Assembly (NCBI RefSeq): GCF_037975245.1
Contig: NC_092563.1
Span: 25,514,960-25,578,959 of the forward strand
Source: Apostichopus japonicus
Lineage: Eukaryota; Echinodermata; Holothuroidea; Aspidochirotida; Stichopodidae
DNA: 64,000 bases
Direction: 5' to 3'
Part shown: one piece after another, positions 44,731-57,223 of the stretch
How positions within the stretch are numbered: the first letter of the stretch is position 1
How the letters are laid out: each line of letters opens with the position of its first letter
The notes under the pieces: model-generated
What the model was told of the DNA's origin: nothing
Database searches by the model: none
The model's input: only the letters and a program-made list of their open reading frames with translations
Translations under genes and position numbers: made by a program

Positions 44731-45540
44731 ACAGCATACAAAGACTCCGGATGTGTGACCTGCTGAATTCACTTTGGCTTCGGCTTTGAGTACAACGTTT
44801 CCGTACGCTGCAGTGTTGGAAGAATCTAACCATATATATAGTAGATAAAAACCAGTGAAGTGCTGCACGAGCATAAGCTATAGAACTACATAAACGAGAG
44901 TCCGGCTACTTTGTCAAGCTGGCACTGTCGGCAAGTTAGCATATTAGAATGGCATCAAAATCACCCCACGTACTAAGACAACTACAGCCTATCGAGTATC
45001 GTCGATATACCTGTCTTTAATTGACATTTTGCTTTGCTATAAAGTTGGTTTTAAATACTATCTACTATTGAATTTTGTACGTCAAATAGTAATCTCAGAT
45101 TTTTAATCTCCCGTCTTCATAGCTAATTAACCACTGAAATACCAGGCTATTCTCAGAGATATTTCCCCCAATTACAGAGCTACCAATCAATGTATGTCCT
45201 TGAGGCTCCTGATAAAGGTAAAGTTGATTGACGGCACTTACTGGTCTCACGATGTTTTTTTGAAAACAAAAGGGTCAAAATGTCAAAAAACGATCACTTT
45301 TGAATGATAACAAATTTTTGAAGACAATACAAGTCTACATGAACTCCTCTGGAAACGGTGGTTAGTTGATGCAGACTGTTTTCTGTACTAAAAAAAAAAG
45401 CTATGGGAAGCTCTCTTGTGTATTCCTATCTCTAGCTATGACTTTCTACAAAACATTGTTTGGCAGCATGCATATTTGATTGGTTCGGAGTTATGCGGGT
45501 AGTATGTTCTGCACTAGTCTTGTTCTACCCACGTCTTTAT

Positions 45541-46930
45541 AATCTAGCCAATTGGCTAGATTATAAAGATATGGGTAGAAGCTTTACTCTGCACATGTTT
45601 ACCTAACCAAGTTTACATTTACATTATGGTATACAGAGTATAATAGGATGGTTTATAAAAGGACTTAAATTGCTAAAAATATATATGCGCACAAATTTTC
45701 ATCGTTTGCTTGGTTAATTGGGAAATTAGATTAATAGTGTCCCGGAATTGTACCTTGCTTTAATGCACTATCCATGATCCTTCCCAAAGCTGTAACAATG
45801 CCCAGAAAATATTCACAAAAAGAATGCCTGTTTCTAAATAATGAAGTAATCGTGATCTTAAATATATCAGAGACCAAAAACAAATATGGCTTACAAGTTT
45901 TGTTGACTATAAAAGGAAAGTTCCCGTCTAATTTCCAGCAGAGTCACCTTTTTAAGGCCAATAAGTGGATGAAAGTTATAGAGAAATTTAGTATACCAGT
46001 TCAAGATACACATCTCTTCCCATGCTGAACTACACCATACATCAGATGCTATATGATCAATTTGGTGTTAATTTCACCAGTATCAGTCACTTTGAAACCA
46101 GTTAAAGCAAGCACAAATATTGGGGCCACAAGTGATTAAATTAAGGGCAAACAATATATTCACATTCTTTCATGTCTGATCAAGCCAATTGGCTAGATTA
46201 TAAAGATGTGGGTAGAAGCTTTACTCTGCACATGTTTACCTAACCAAATTTGCATTTACATTATGGTATACAGAGTATAATAGGATGGTTTATGAAAGGA
46301 CTTAAATTGCTAAAAATATATATGCGCACAAATTTTCATCGTTAGCTTGGTTAATTGGGAAATTAGATTAATAGTGTCCCGGAATTGTACCTTGCTTTAA
46401 TGCACTATCCATGATCCTTCCCAAAGCTGTAACAATGCCCAGAAAATATTCACAAAAAGAATGCCTGTTTCTAAATAATGAAGTAATCGTGATCTTAAAT
46501 ATATCAGATTCCAAACACAATTATGGCTAACAAGTTATGGTGACTATAGAAGGCAAGTTTCCGTCTAATTTACAACAGAGTCACCTTTTTAAGGCCAAGA
46601 AGTAGATGAAAGTTATAGAGAAATTTAGTATACCAGTTCAAGGTACACATCTCTTCCCATGCTGAACTACACCATACATCAGATGCTATATGATCAATTT
46701 GGTGTTAATTTCACCAGTATCAGTCACAAGTGATTAAATTAAGGGCAAGCAATATATTCAAATTCTGTCATGTCTTATCTAGCCAAGGCTAGATTAAAAA
46801 GATGTGTGTAGAAGCTATACTCTGCACATGTTTACCTAACCCTGTTTCAACATTTACATTATGGTATACATGTGTATGATAGGATGGTTAATAAACGGAC
46901 TTTAATTGCTAAAAATATATGCGCAAAAAT
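45541..46930 (+). repeat. Tandem ~636-bp units in composite block 2
   Basis: GCCAATTGGCTAGATTATAA opens units at about 45547 and 46184, with a diverged third at 46781; another lies at 49118. Same family as 2615-3660. Confidence 0.8.
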
Positions 46931-47082
46931 TTTCTTTTAAATGACAGCTTTAGTCAATATCTCCCTTAGTTAGTTCTATTCTTCATCTATGTAGGTTCAT
47001 TGATGGTTTGATTCGATTCAGTATCCGATAGATTGAAATACAAGTTTGTTAGCCCCATTACTTTGTACATACATTAAAATTT

Positions 47083-48464
47083 GGTGACCGGACAACTCCC
47101 CCCTGGACAATTACCCCCCGGACAATTACCCCCCAGACAACTCCCCCCTGGACAATTACCCCCCGGACAATTCCCACCCAGACAATTCCCACCCCGGACA
47201 GTTCCCACCCCAGACAATTCCCCCCCGGACAATTCCCATCACGGACGACTTCCCCCCGGACAATTACCCCCCGGTCAATAACCCTCCCGGACAATTTCCC
47301 CCCGGACTATTCTCCCCCCCCCCCCCCGGACAATTTCCCCCTGACAATAGCCCAAAGAAAATTGTCAATCGGGAGCACCCAATTGGGACGATTTTATAAC
47401 GCTAAGTACCAATAAAAACTGTGCGTGTGAACGATATTATTTTATATTAGCATAACCAACAGGTCCAACTCACTTGAGAAAAAATATTCACGAAGTTAAA
47501 GATACGAACAACGCGTACCTTTGTGCGAGATTCTCGTGCATTAGTGATATATTTATTTATTTCCGCTTTCTGTGTGTAAACCATGTCTGCCCTGTAGAGA
47601 CTGACTTTCGCTTAATTTTTTTCAACATAAAGGAGTGAGATATGGGTTTACTTTGGTCTACTTACATAGAGATCTGAATAACCACTTCCGTCCTGTCACG
47701 CTACCAATGTAATAATTTTGCAATGTAGAAAACATACGACCACAGTTGAATTGAAAAGCTTAAATAGCAAAACGACTGTAGTTTAGGGACAAAGTACCAA
47801 AACACTTTCTTGTTTCGCGTGCATTGTGTATACTATAGCTTAACTGACACAATGATAATATTTTGGGCGTCAATTTGGTAAATTTTTGGAAAAAAGAGAT
47901 TTGGTACGCTTCGCGCGCACAAGCTGCATTGATGCTGTGAGAATTAATTACTCCTTGCACATGTATGTTAGCTAGATAATCTTAACATTTTCTGCGCACT
48001 TCGCGCGCACTTTAGCTGCATTTGTTTCCGGGTAGAGGCTTTTATTTGAATCTTTTTTATGCCTTGCCAGAGGCAACAGGAATTGTTACGATTGCCATCG
48101 AAACCAAAACTGAAATCTCCTTAGCCCCGCCTACATCGGCTGTCAATCAATCGTCGAAATTTCCGAGGAAGGGGATTGTCCGGGGGGAAATTGTCCGGGG
48201 AGAAATTGTCCTGGGGGCAATTGTCATGGGTGGGAATTGTCCGGAGTGGGAATTGTCCGGGGGGCAATTGTCAGGGTTGGCAATTGTCCGGGTGGGAATT
48301 GTCCGGGGGGGCAATTGTCAGGGTTGGCAATTGTCCGGGTGGGAATTGTCCGGGGGGCAAATGTCAGGGTTGGGAATTGTCCGGGCGGGAATTGTCCGAG
48401 GGGGAATCGTCCGGGGGGTAATAGTCCGGGGGGAAATCGTCCAGGGGGAAATTGTCCGGGAACC
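47083..48464. mobile_element. Element with minisatellite inverted ends, 1382 bp
   Basis: Each terminus is an array of a ~16-bp unit CCCGGACAATTACCCC: 47083-47345 on one side and its reverse complement at 48172-48464 on the other. The outermost bases are GGTGACCGGACAA and, reversed, GGTTCCCGGACAA. The 8-bp TSD TAAAATTT is perfect (47075-47082, 48465-48472). The uninterrupted site in copy 1 is at about 3800-3807. The interior (47346-48171) has no coding signal. The 8-bp TSD suggests a hAT-related or other 8-bp-target superfamily. Confidence 0.88.
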
Positions 48465-49489
48465 TAAAATTTACTTATAATTCCAAACAATGGGTGGAAC
48501 AATTCATGAAAATGCCTCAAAATACAAAATCAATGTTTCCTTGTTTCACTGCAGCAATTGAACATTAGTTGCAGCTCTAGGAATATATTTTGATTCAACA
48601 AGAATGCCTTCTTTATAAGCCTTCCTAACCAGTGCATCGTTAGCTTGGCTAATGAAGAAATTAGATTAATAGTGTCCCGGAATTGTACCTTGATTTCATG
48701 TACTATCCATGATCCTTCCAAATCTGTAACAACGCCCAGAAAAGCTTCACAAAAAGAATGCCTGTTTCTAAATAATGAAGTAATCGTGATCTTAAATATA
48801 TCAGAGACCAAAAACAAATATGGCTTACAAGTTTTGTTGACTATAGAAGGAAATTTCCCGTCTAATTTCCAGCAGAGTCACCTTTTTAACACCAAGAAGT
48901 AGATGAAAGTTAAAGAGAAATTTAGTATACCAGTTCAAGATACACATCACTTCATGCTGAACTACACCATACATCAGATGCTATATGTTCAATTTGGTGT
49001 TAATTTCACCAGTATCAGTCACTTTGAAACCAGTTAAAGCAAGCACAAATATTGGGGCCACAAGTGATTAAATTAAGGGCAAACAATATATTCACATTCT
49101 ATCATGTCTGATCAAGCCAATTGGCTAGATTATAAAGATGTGGGTAGAAGCTTTACTCTGCACATGTTTACCTAACCAAGTTTACATTTACATTATGGTA
49201 TACAGAGTATAATAGGATGGTTTATAAAAGGACTTAAATTGCTAAAAATATATATGCGCACAAATTTTCATCGTTAGCTTGGTTAATTAGGAAATTAGAT
49301 AAATAGTGTCCCGGAATTGTATCTTGATTTCATGTACTATCCATGATCCTTCCCAAAGCTGTAACAATGCCCAGAAATTCTTCACAAAAAGAATGCCTGT
49401 TTCTAAATAATGAAGTAAAAGAAACATGACTATTTGAGTACCATTCTTGAACAAAGCATCAGTGTTTAGGCCTTGAGCAAGTCTTCACA

Positions 49490-50705
49490 ACCTTTAAGGA
49501 TTTGATCAACATGAATGTTTATCAAGGAAAAATCCAAATCACTCAACAGTATGCGTTTTTCAGATGTGTAGTTCCTCAGAAATGTAATGATCTCTAGATA
49601 TTTATTGTTTCTGTGACTAGCAAAGTACAATTGAGCAGAATTTGATCACAAAATGTTTGCTGTGTCAAGTTCTTTCATACCCCCCGAAATTGACACATTT
49701 GTCGATAAGTTAAGAGTAAGTATTGACTCTGGATGCTGTTTGCTATGCTCTGAACTTTCAAACTCAGACAGGTCAGGTCCCAGAGAGTAGAGGTATCATG
49801 TTGAGGTAATTTTGGTTATGTTTAGGGTGTCACTTGCAAGAGCAGGGTACAATTTGGCATGTTTGAATAGAGGCTATCCTACCAATATAAAGACACAGTA
49901 CAAGAAATTCAACAACACATTCAAGTATAAGCTTGATAATAAATGTAATTCTTCAAAGTTACACAAAGTTTCGTCTTCCTTTAATTAATATGTGTATACG
50001 GCTAAATTATCAATACCTTTGATTTAAATATTAACCAGGTTATAGCATGTAGTTCAGGTAATACGCAACGTTGAAACCATTTGCACAAGATTAACAAGTG
50101 TTTCTACATACATTTTGTTTTACACTGCCACGCTTACTCAATACCCCAGCGGTTCGTTTATCCTAGAAAAGCTAAGTGATACCTCATACATAGAAAATGT
50201 TGGTTTTACAACAATATTAAGAGTAGTTTCGTGTGAAACACTATATTAAGTATTCAAAATTAAACAACGTTCTGTTGTCCAACGCTTCTCAGTATTTGTT
50301 TATGTTCTCGTAGCCATATATATATATATATTTATTTATATATATTGTGGTAAAACCACAATTTGTACAGCACATGCCTGATATGGATGCAAACTCATGA
50401 AAGATGTTTACACCAGTCAGTTAAGGTTGATAAGGTTGAATCCGGTGAAAGTAATGAATGAGATCCAAATTAATCCCAAACGGATATACAAGTGCACTGT
50501 ATTAAACAAGTAAGATTTCCAAATGTCAAAAATACGTGCAAAACTGAGGGGAGGATGGCCAAACCACAATTTGTCCAGCACATGCCTGATATGGATGCAA
50601 ACGCATGAAAGATGTAACTGCTGTATCGTTGCTAGTAATATTTGAAGGTGCTTCAATTACGAAAGTGCGATAATTATGAAGCCTATCCAAGTAGTACCAG
50701 TCTAA
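49490..50705 (-). repeat. Right inverted arm of composite block 2
   Basis: Reverse complement of 39785-40792 plus 41395-41515, for example TATGGATGCAAACTCATGAA against TTCATGAGTTTGCATCCATA. Imperfect; about 1.2 kb. Copy 1 lacks this arm at the corresponding place (near 6110). Confidence 0.82.
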
Positions 50706-50710
50706 CTTGA

Positions 50711-51071
50711 AGGCATTGAACACTCGCCCCAAACAGCGTGCGGCCATCTGAAAAAGTGAACTTTCTGTTGTTTGCAAGTGAAGTTTTGTTCGTGTTGCTA
50801 CAAAATGCAGACAGTAATGAAACGTGATACTTTGTTATCTTTAGATGGACCTGAGATGTCCATCGCTGTATATCCTTTATACACTCGATGTGTATATTGA
50901 ACGAAGATGTATGTACTGACTGTACACAAGTGTCTTATTACCGACGGAAGCAAGCTGTGTGTGTATTTTCTGGGATCGATGGTGATATCTAACACTTATG
51001 TTACACCATATTCGAAACTAGGTCAGATTACCGGCATTAGATGTTTCTTTTTGGGAGAGTCTTCACACCCT
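50711..51071 (+). mobile_element. TTAA-type MITE, copy abutting a second truncated copy
   Basis: It starts AGGCATTGAACACTCGCC after TTGA (a mutated TTAA), ends CTTCACACCCT followed by TTAA at 51072-51075, and a second copy begins directly at 51076, running to about 51218. The two share a single TTAA. Confidence 0.75.
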
Positions 51072-52204
51072 TTAAAGGCATTGAAGACTCGCCCCAAACC
51101 GCGTGCGGTCAGCTGAAAAAGTTAACTTTCTGTTGCTTGAAAGTGACATTTTGTTTGTGTCGCTACAAAATGCAGACAGTAATGAAACGTGATACCCTAA
51201 TTGTTATCTTTAGCCTAGATACCATACCATACTTACCATATTATTGCTTCCAAACGATGTAGCATTGAGTTGAGTTGAGTTGAGTTGGAAAATAGGTTGC
51301 GATCCCAATTGTGCGTCCGACCAAAACTAATCAAGAAAAATTACTACGATGATTATTACAAGTCTTTAAGTACGGAAGCGTAGAAGAGACATAACAATGA
51401 CATTACACACCACTGCATTTTGTGGACCATCACGTCATGTCTTCGAACTATTTTTGATTGAAGAATTATAATCACAGAGAAATTATTTTTGAAACTATCC
51501 CCTTATATAGGGGGATATTTGAAGCTACAGTACGAAATCGTATACAGCATACATAGACTCAGGATGTGTGACCTGCTGAATTCACTTTGGCTTCGGCTTT
51601 GAGTACAACGTTTCCGTACGCTGCAGTGTTGGAAGAATCTAACCATACATATATATATATATATAGTAGATACAAAAATCAGTGAAGTGCTGCACGAGCA
51701 TAAGCTATAGAACTACATAAACGAGAATCCGGCTACTTTGTCAAGCTGGCACTGTCGGCAAGTTAACACATTATGGCATACATCATATAATGAGAAAGCA
51801 AATCACCCCACGTAGTAAGACAACTACATCCTATCGAGTATCGTCGATATACCTGTCTTTAATTGACATTTTGCTTTTCTATAAAGTTGGTTTTAAATAC
51901 TATCTACTATTGAATTTTGTACGTCAAATAGTAATCTCAGATTTTGTATCTCCTGTCTTCATTGCTAATTAACCGGTGAAATACCAGGCTATTCTCAGAG
52001 ATATTTCCCCCAATTACAGAGCTACCAATCAATGCATGTCCTTGAGGCTCCTGATAAAGGTAAAGTTGATTGACGGCACTTACTGATCTCACGATGTTTT
52101 TTTGAAAACAAAAGGGCCAAAATGTCAAAAAACGACCACTTTTGAATGATAACAAATTTTTGAAGACAATACAAGTCTACATGAACTCCTCTGGGAAAGG
52201 TGGT

Positions 52205-52390
52205 ACTTTTTAAGAAAAAGTCACCCAGGAAAGAACCTGGGCACGAAAACCAAACTACCAAACGACTGATCCGCTCTCAGCCCCAGTCCCCTTGCATCGG
52301 GACTGTGACTGTGTGATCATCGTCAGGTGTGTATCACCATTCCCGAAGGGAACAGATACTACACATGATCTTAGCCAAAAGGCCGAGAAG
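52205..52390 (-). mobile_element. U2-snRNA-headed SINE, full-length copy, 186 bp
   Basis: On the minus strand the first about 42 nt (52390 down to about 52350) match the 5' end of U2 snRNA with roughly one difference, including CTTCTCGGCCTTTTGGCTAA and the branch-point-pairing GTGTAGTATCTGTTC. The remaining 145 nt are not U2: hairpins TTCCC-TTCG-GGGAA, CAGTCCC/GGGGACTG and CCCAGG-TTCTTT-CCTGGG, then an AAAAAGT tail. The perfect 16-bp TSD is CTCTGGGAAAGGTGGT (52189-52204, 52391-52406). Both paralogous sites (about 2360-2375, 45345-45362) are empty. snRNA-headed SINEs are known as a class; this family's identity is not. Confidence 0.93.
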
Positions 52391-54261
52391 CTCTGGGAAA
52401 GGTGGTTAGTTGATGCAGACTGTTTTCTGTACTAAAAAAAAAGGCTATGGGAAGCTCTCTTGTGTATTCCTATCTCAAGCTATGACTTTCTACTAAACAT
52501 TGTTTGGCAGCATGCATATTTGATTGGTTCGGAGTTATGCGGGTAGCATGTTCTGCACTAGTCTTGTTAAGACCCTAGTATGAACAGCCTATATAGTGAA
52601 CCTTTCTTTTTCACAAAGCTATTTCCCGTATCTATATACACTGTAAAAAATTTCTCTGTATATTTACAAAAGAAAAGCTGTCAATTAGTTTCCATCTGTT
52701 TTTTCATCAGTGTACAACAGCAACTGTAAATGCACAACTACGGTTTGTGTAGAAACAGATTCACTTCTATTTATTCAGGTAGAATTTTATGTGGCAACAT
52801 GGAAAAAGTGATGTAACATTCAAAATACCCTTTGTATATTGGTCGAACTTTTTTCGTTTCTAGACAGAATGTTTCCGTTAATTTACCAAATAACAGTTTG
52901 TATACACGGTAAAAAGTTGTGGTTGAAAGTAAAAATTATTTATTCAAATGAAGCTGCTATATATGGGTAAAGTAATTTGTGATCCTGGGCGAATCATATG
53001 TGGAGAGGAATTTGTTGTACATGAAAGAGATTTAGATGAAAAAATAAACGTTATACCAAGAGGAACACATTGAGAGAGTCAAATTTACCAAACACACATA
53101 TCTTTATTTACCAACATGCAATCTTGACAGGTGTTTTAGACTTTTAGGATAACATCATATACAGCAAATGTGGAATTAGCACTGCAAACAACAATGTAAC
53201 AATATATTACACTAACATGGACAGTTTAGATATCATTCCAAGACAGGGATAAAGTGTGAATTTGTCTACCAGTGCGTTGAAAAACAGTGATCTTATCATA
53301 CTACTACTAAACTATCTCAGCATATTAATCTGGACTTTCCTGATGATATTAGACTTCCAAAGGTAAAATACTATTTAAGCAAGATTGATAAATGCTGAAT
53401 AGCAGGGGGTCAATTTACCTTATGAACCTACCAAGGATACTGCTGTCCATTGTAATTAGCACTCTTACAAAGAGATAGTGTCTAGAATGAAAGAGCAACG
53501 ACTAAAAAATACTACTCTATGACATACTAAAGAAATAAGAAACAAAACAATAACATGAACCTGGAAACCACTTAAGTTGCATTGAAACTGAACCTGAAAC
53601 AAAAAGCTATAAACAGTGTGAAACTCAAATACTATTTATATGCTTAGAGTACTTAAAAGGATTTCTTCTAGTAAAAATACTTTGTTTCGAATGAGTACAG
53701 TTGCTACTCTTGGAAATAATATAAGCTTTACTGCTATCAGAACAACTCCCAAATCAATAGAAAGAAAAAAAGAAAACAGTTAGATTGATGGACAATGTCA
53801 AAGTGATGAAACTTCCATTGAAATGCTCAGGCACACTGGGATATTTTTTTGCTAAAATGAACCCTTTCCAATATATAGAACAATCAGAAAATCTACTTGA
53901 CAGTGCTCAAATTTGGATATTTTTATATAGTTACATCCAACTTGTACTGCAAAAGCTATGAGGTTGTTCTGTACAGAATCATATTTTGTATTTCAGAATA
54001 TACAATGTTTGGTTAAAATACTTCTGAAGCAAGCAGATTACCTTACTGTTTATTAAGTATTTTAAAAATCAACTTTAAGTTACATTGTAACATGAATCTG
54101 TAAAATTTAGTGATTTATAGCAGAATAGTTCACAGAGTCAGTGCTTTTGAAATGGAGGTATCATTAAACAAAAAACAAAAAGTATACGGCATTAAACAAA
54201 ACAAAATTAAATGCAGTTAAACCAAGTAGCTTAATACTTTTGGCCACATTCACTGCATATC

Positions 54262-54376
54262 TCACTCTCTACTTTCCTTCATCCACTCATAAAGAGAAGT
54301 TACTTTCGGATTTATACACCATCTGTAAGATTTCTTTGCCCTAGACCCTCTCCCTGGATCAATCTCGAACAGTATT
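54262..54376 (-). CDS. Exon 4 of element gene, with stop
   Basis: Acceptor TTCCCTACAG; 37 codons after the split codon, then TGA at 54262-54264. ILFEIDPGRGSRAKKSYRW is the most distinctive stretch. Confidence 0.6.
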
Positions 54377-54522
54377 CTGTAGGGAATAATTTGAAAAAAG
54401 TTTCATGAGTCCAATCTATCATTGTTTACCAAAAACATCCCAGTGCTTAAAACCTAAATTTATTTAATTTTGGTAAAAGTATCCCCAAAATTAGTAAAAC
54501 TTCACACAAAATTTATATATTA

Positions 54523-54554
<32 letters not shown>

Positions 54555-54555
54555 T

Positions 54556-54601
<46 letters not shown>

Positions 54602-57223
54602 AGTAAAAGTTTTTATCCGTTTTATTATGTATAAACTGTTGTAATTTGCATGCCGTGACAGGTGCACTAGTAGTTTAATGAAAACATTTAATGTTGCACA
54701 ACATTTGTTGGCATTGACACTGACATAAAGCTATTACTGAACAAACTGAACATGACTTTGCAGTTCTTCTTGCAGGATCTCAACAAGATGGAGGAACTGT
54801 AGTTTGAATGCACCTCCTTTGTTAATCTGTTAAGAAACTAGGTTTAAACTGTACCTCTGTATGTATTCCATGGTTGCTTGAACCTCTGTGGGATAGCATA
54901 TGTTGAACACATAGTAGCTCATGAACAACATCTTCAACGCAGCAATAATGGATGTAGGATACAGCAGAGGTTCCCGATCAACTGTTATTGCCATTCTGTT
55001 TCTAAGAAATGGATTGCAACCTGTTACATAAAAACAAAAGCATTTTTTATTAATATCTTCAGTGGCGTAGGAAGGTACTTTTGAGTGGGGGGGCTGAAGA
55101 CTGATTGCCGGCCTGGGGGAGGGGTCTAAGGGGAGGGGGTGTCCCCCTCCCCTTTGGAATTTTTTTCCATTTCAAGGTGGCCTCAGATGCAATTTGGTGC
55201 AATATAGCACACTTCAACCCACCCACTCGATTTTGTATATAATTTTGCATTTTCACCTGGCCTTAGATGCAATTTGGTGCTCCAAATGAGATTTTTTTCT
55301 CATTTGGAAATGAAAAAGGGGTTTTCTGACTTGCGAAGCGGGGGGGGGGGGCAGAATGATACTTCCGCCCCTCCATATTTTTCACTGGGGGGGCTGGCGC
55401 CCCCCAGCCCCCCGATTCCTATGCCCTTGAATATCTTAAAGTATAAAGATCCATGGATTATAATTTTAAAAGCAATTTCTTTCAGAAATTATGCAAGAGT
55501 AGCCTGCAAGTGAAACTCTTGCACTCTGGATGAGTCCAGTGGTCACCGTGACGCACTTTACCACGAAAAAAGTGAAACCCGATGATCTAGTGCATAGATA
55601 TGTGAGACCAATCATAGTCTTATTATAGTCTGAATAACTTACAAAAATTCTGTTGCACTTTCTTCATGACACGTAAATTGAAAATTTGGTTGATTTTGAT
55701 GAAGCGGGTAGTGACACATCTTTCTAGCTGCAGTATCAGAGTGAACACCACATGAACAAGTAACCATCTGCAAGAGAGTAAAAACATATGGAAATTAAAA
55801 CCTTTCGGAAATGGGTCAGGCTCTCCAACAATACATTACAAATCCGGTGCCCCTGACTATTCCATCTCAGGTTTAGCCGAAGCCTATCCTATGAAAGGAA
55901 AACAATAAAACACTTTTGGTTACATATATATTGACAGATGACAAATCTTATCAGTTAATACTGTAAGTAGGTTACAGTTTGGCATAATTCATAACACCCA
56001 CAATCAACACATTCATGCTAAGACCAGGTTAGTATAGCATACAACAGTGCATACATCAACTGATCATGATACTTAAAGTAGGCTAGGGGCAATTAGCAGC
56101 TCAGGCACAGTTCTGGATGGGTGGGGGGGGGGGGGGAGGAGGGCTAGGAGGTAGACTTTGCCTGTAATTTTTTTCTAGCCCGCAATACTCACATTTTCCC
56201 TTTACAAAGAAATTTCCTTCAGGAATTTTTTGTATAGTTAACTTCCACATAAGCCCTCTCCCACTCAAACATACCTATAAATACTAAATTTCGAGTTCAA
56301 ACATCTTGGTTCTTGTGATATCGTGTTTATACGCCAAGGCATCAAATGACAGGCACATAGTACATACAGGGTTTCCCCATTGCATGCAGTAGCATCCTTC
56401 AGAATTGAACAAGGAATAACAAGTGGTTTTACCGACCAAAAATTAGTTTTCAAAATTCAGCGAGAAAAACAAAACAAGTTGTATTAGTAAAATTCTGATT
56501 TATCACTGGAAAAACGTGATTTATCAGACAAAAAAACCTATTTTATTGATCGATGATCTATTTTAGTGATAGACCAGAGTTTGTTAACCATAAACCTAGC
56601 CTAGATTGTTCATTTCTGAATTTTACCATTTGGCGTGCCATAGGGGACTGCACGACTCCCCCAAGATTCAGGACAGGGGACTGCACGACTCCCCCAAGAT
56701 TTAGTGTAAGCCGATCGGGGGGCTTCAAACTAAACAGTAAAAGTGATATCAAGAAGTTTCCTAAGAGAATCTATGTTATATAGTAAAGCATAGACACTGA
56801 TTGGAGACCTGTGTCTAGGCTGCGTTATATCATAGCCAATAGAAACGATACCGCCAAAGAATGAATGTAAGCTTAGGTTTGGTATGACTGTCAAAACAGC
56901 TACGACGATATGCTAGAAGTAAGCGATCGTATATGCTCGCCAAACAAAGAACTGCCATAGCATCTTGTGCTAGTATGTACACAATGGACCGACAGAGAGC
57001 TGTGCTTTCGGCCTAGCCTTCTTGCTTTGCCGCTTATTTCAAAACAAACAAACCAACAAACGAACGAACGTTTAATAAATGCTTACGTAAAAAGTAACAG
57101 TTTCATATGACTCAATTCACTATAGTTGCACTCATGTTAGATTAAAAAGGACTGAAAAGCTTTGAAATCATAACTTACCGTAATTACAGCGGTTTCGGAC
57201 CATCGGTGCGCGCCCAGCGTCAT
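54262..57223 (-). CDS. Small Cys/His-containing protein gene inside TIR transposon, 4 exons
   Basis: Coding exons in order: 57179-57223 (MTLGAHRWSETAVIT, optional start), 55643-55767, 54855-55001, 54262-54376. All junctions are GT-AG and phases 0, 2, 2 join without a stop, giving 143 codons; starting at the ATG that opens the second exon gives 128. The N-terminal part MVTCSCGVHSDTAARKMCHY then FTCHEESATEF has spaced Cys and His suited to zinc binding. The middle has TVDREPLLYPTSIIAALKML and SYYVFNICYPTEVQATMEYI, likely helical; the tail is ILFEIDPGRGSRAKKSYRW ... LYEWMKESRE. I recall similar ...YP...FLQ... C-termini in uncharacterised animal proteins linked to transposons, but cannot name a family. 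AATAAA lies about 210 nt past the stop (54049-54054). The gene spans most of the element, and a hAT MITE sits in one intron. Function unknown; possibly an accessory protein or captured host gene. Confidence 0.6.
54519..54600. repeat. Interrupted (TA)n microsatellite
   Basis: About 80 bp of alternating TA with a few phase breaks, just 5' of exon 4 in the element gene's last intron. Confidence 0.95.
54855..55001 (-). CDS. Exon 3 of element gene
   Basis: Acceptor CCATTTCTTAG is chosen because it alone preserves phase 2; the nearby TATGTAACAG acceptor would lead to a stop. Donor ACAGAG|GTACAG. 147 nt. Confidence 0.6.
55060..55429 (+). mobile_element. hAT-like MITE, 370 bp, in intron of element gene
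   Basis: It begins CAGTGGCGTAGGAAGG and ends ATTCCTATGCCCTTG, with the perfect 8-bp TSD AATATCTT (55052-55059, 55430-55437). Same family as 496-829. It contains long G and C runs. Confidence 0.92.
55643..55767 (-). CDS. Exon 2 of element gene (Cys/His region)
   Basis: Acceptor TCTCTTGCAG directly before ATG; donor TTTTT|GTAAGT. 125 nt, 41 codons plus two bases. Confidence 0.6.
57179..57223 (-). CDS. Exon 1 of element gene (alternative N-terminus)
   Basis: A GC-rich stretch (57180-57235) in AT-rich surroundings, ending with the strong donor TTACG|GTAAGT. Fifteen in-frame codons from an ATG at 57223. It may be 5' UTR if translation starts in exon 2. Confidence 0.4.

Noticed and set aside
47058-48480. 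Repetitive frames rich in GQLPP or GIVRG
   Set aside because: Translations of the 16-bp terminal arrays of the 47083-48464 element.
52205-52390. Functional U2 snRNA gene
   Set aside because: Only the first ~42 nt match U2; the Sm site and 3' stem-loops of U2 are missing, and the sequence is flanked by a 16-bp TSD and shared with two other insertions.
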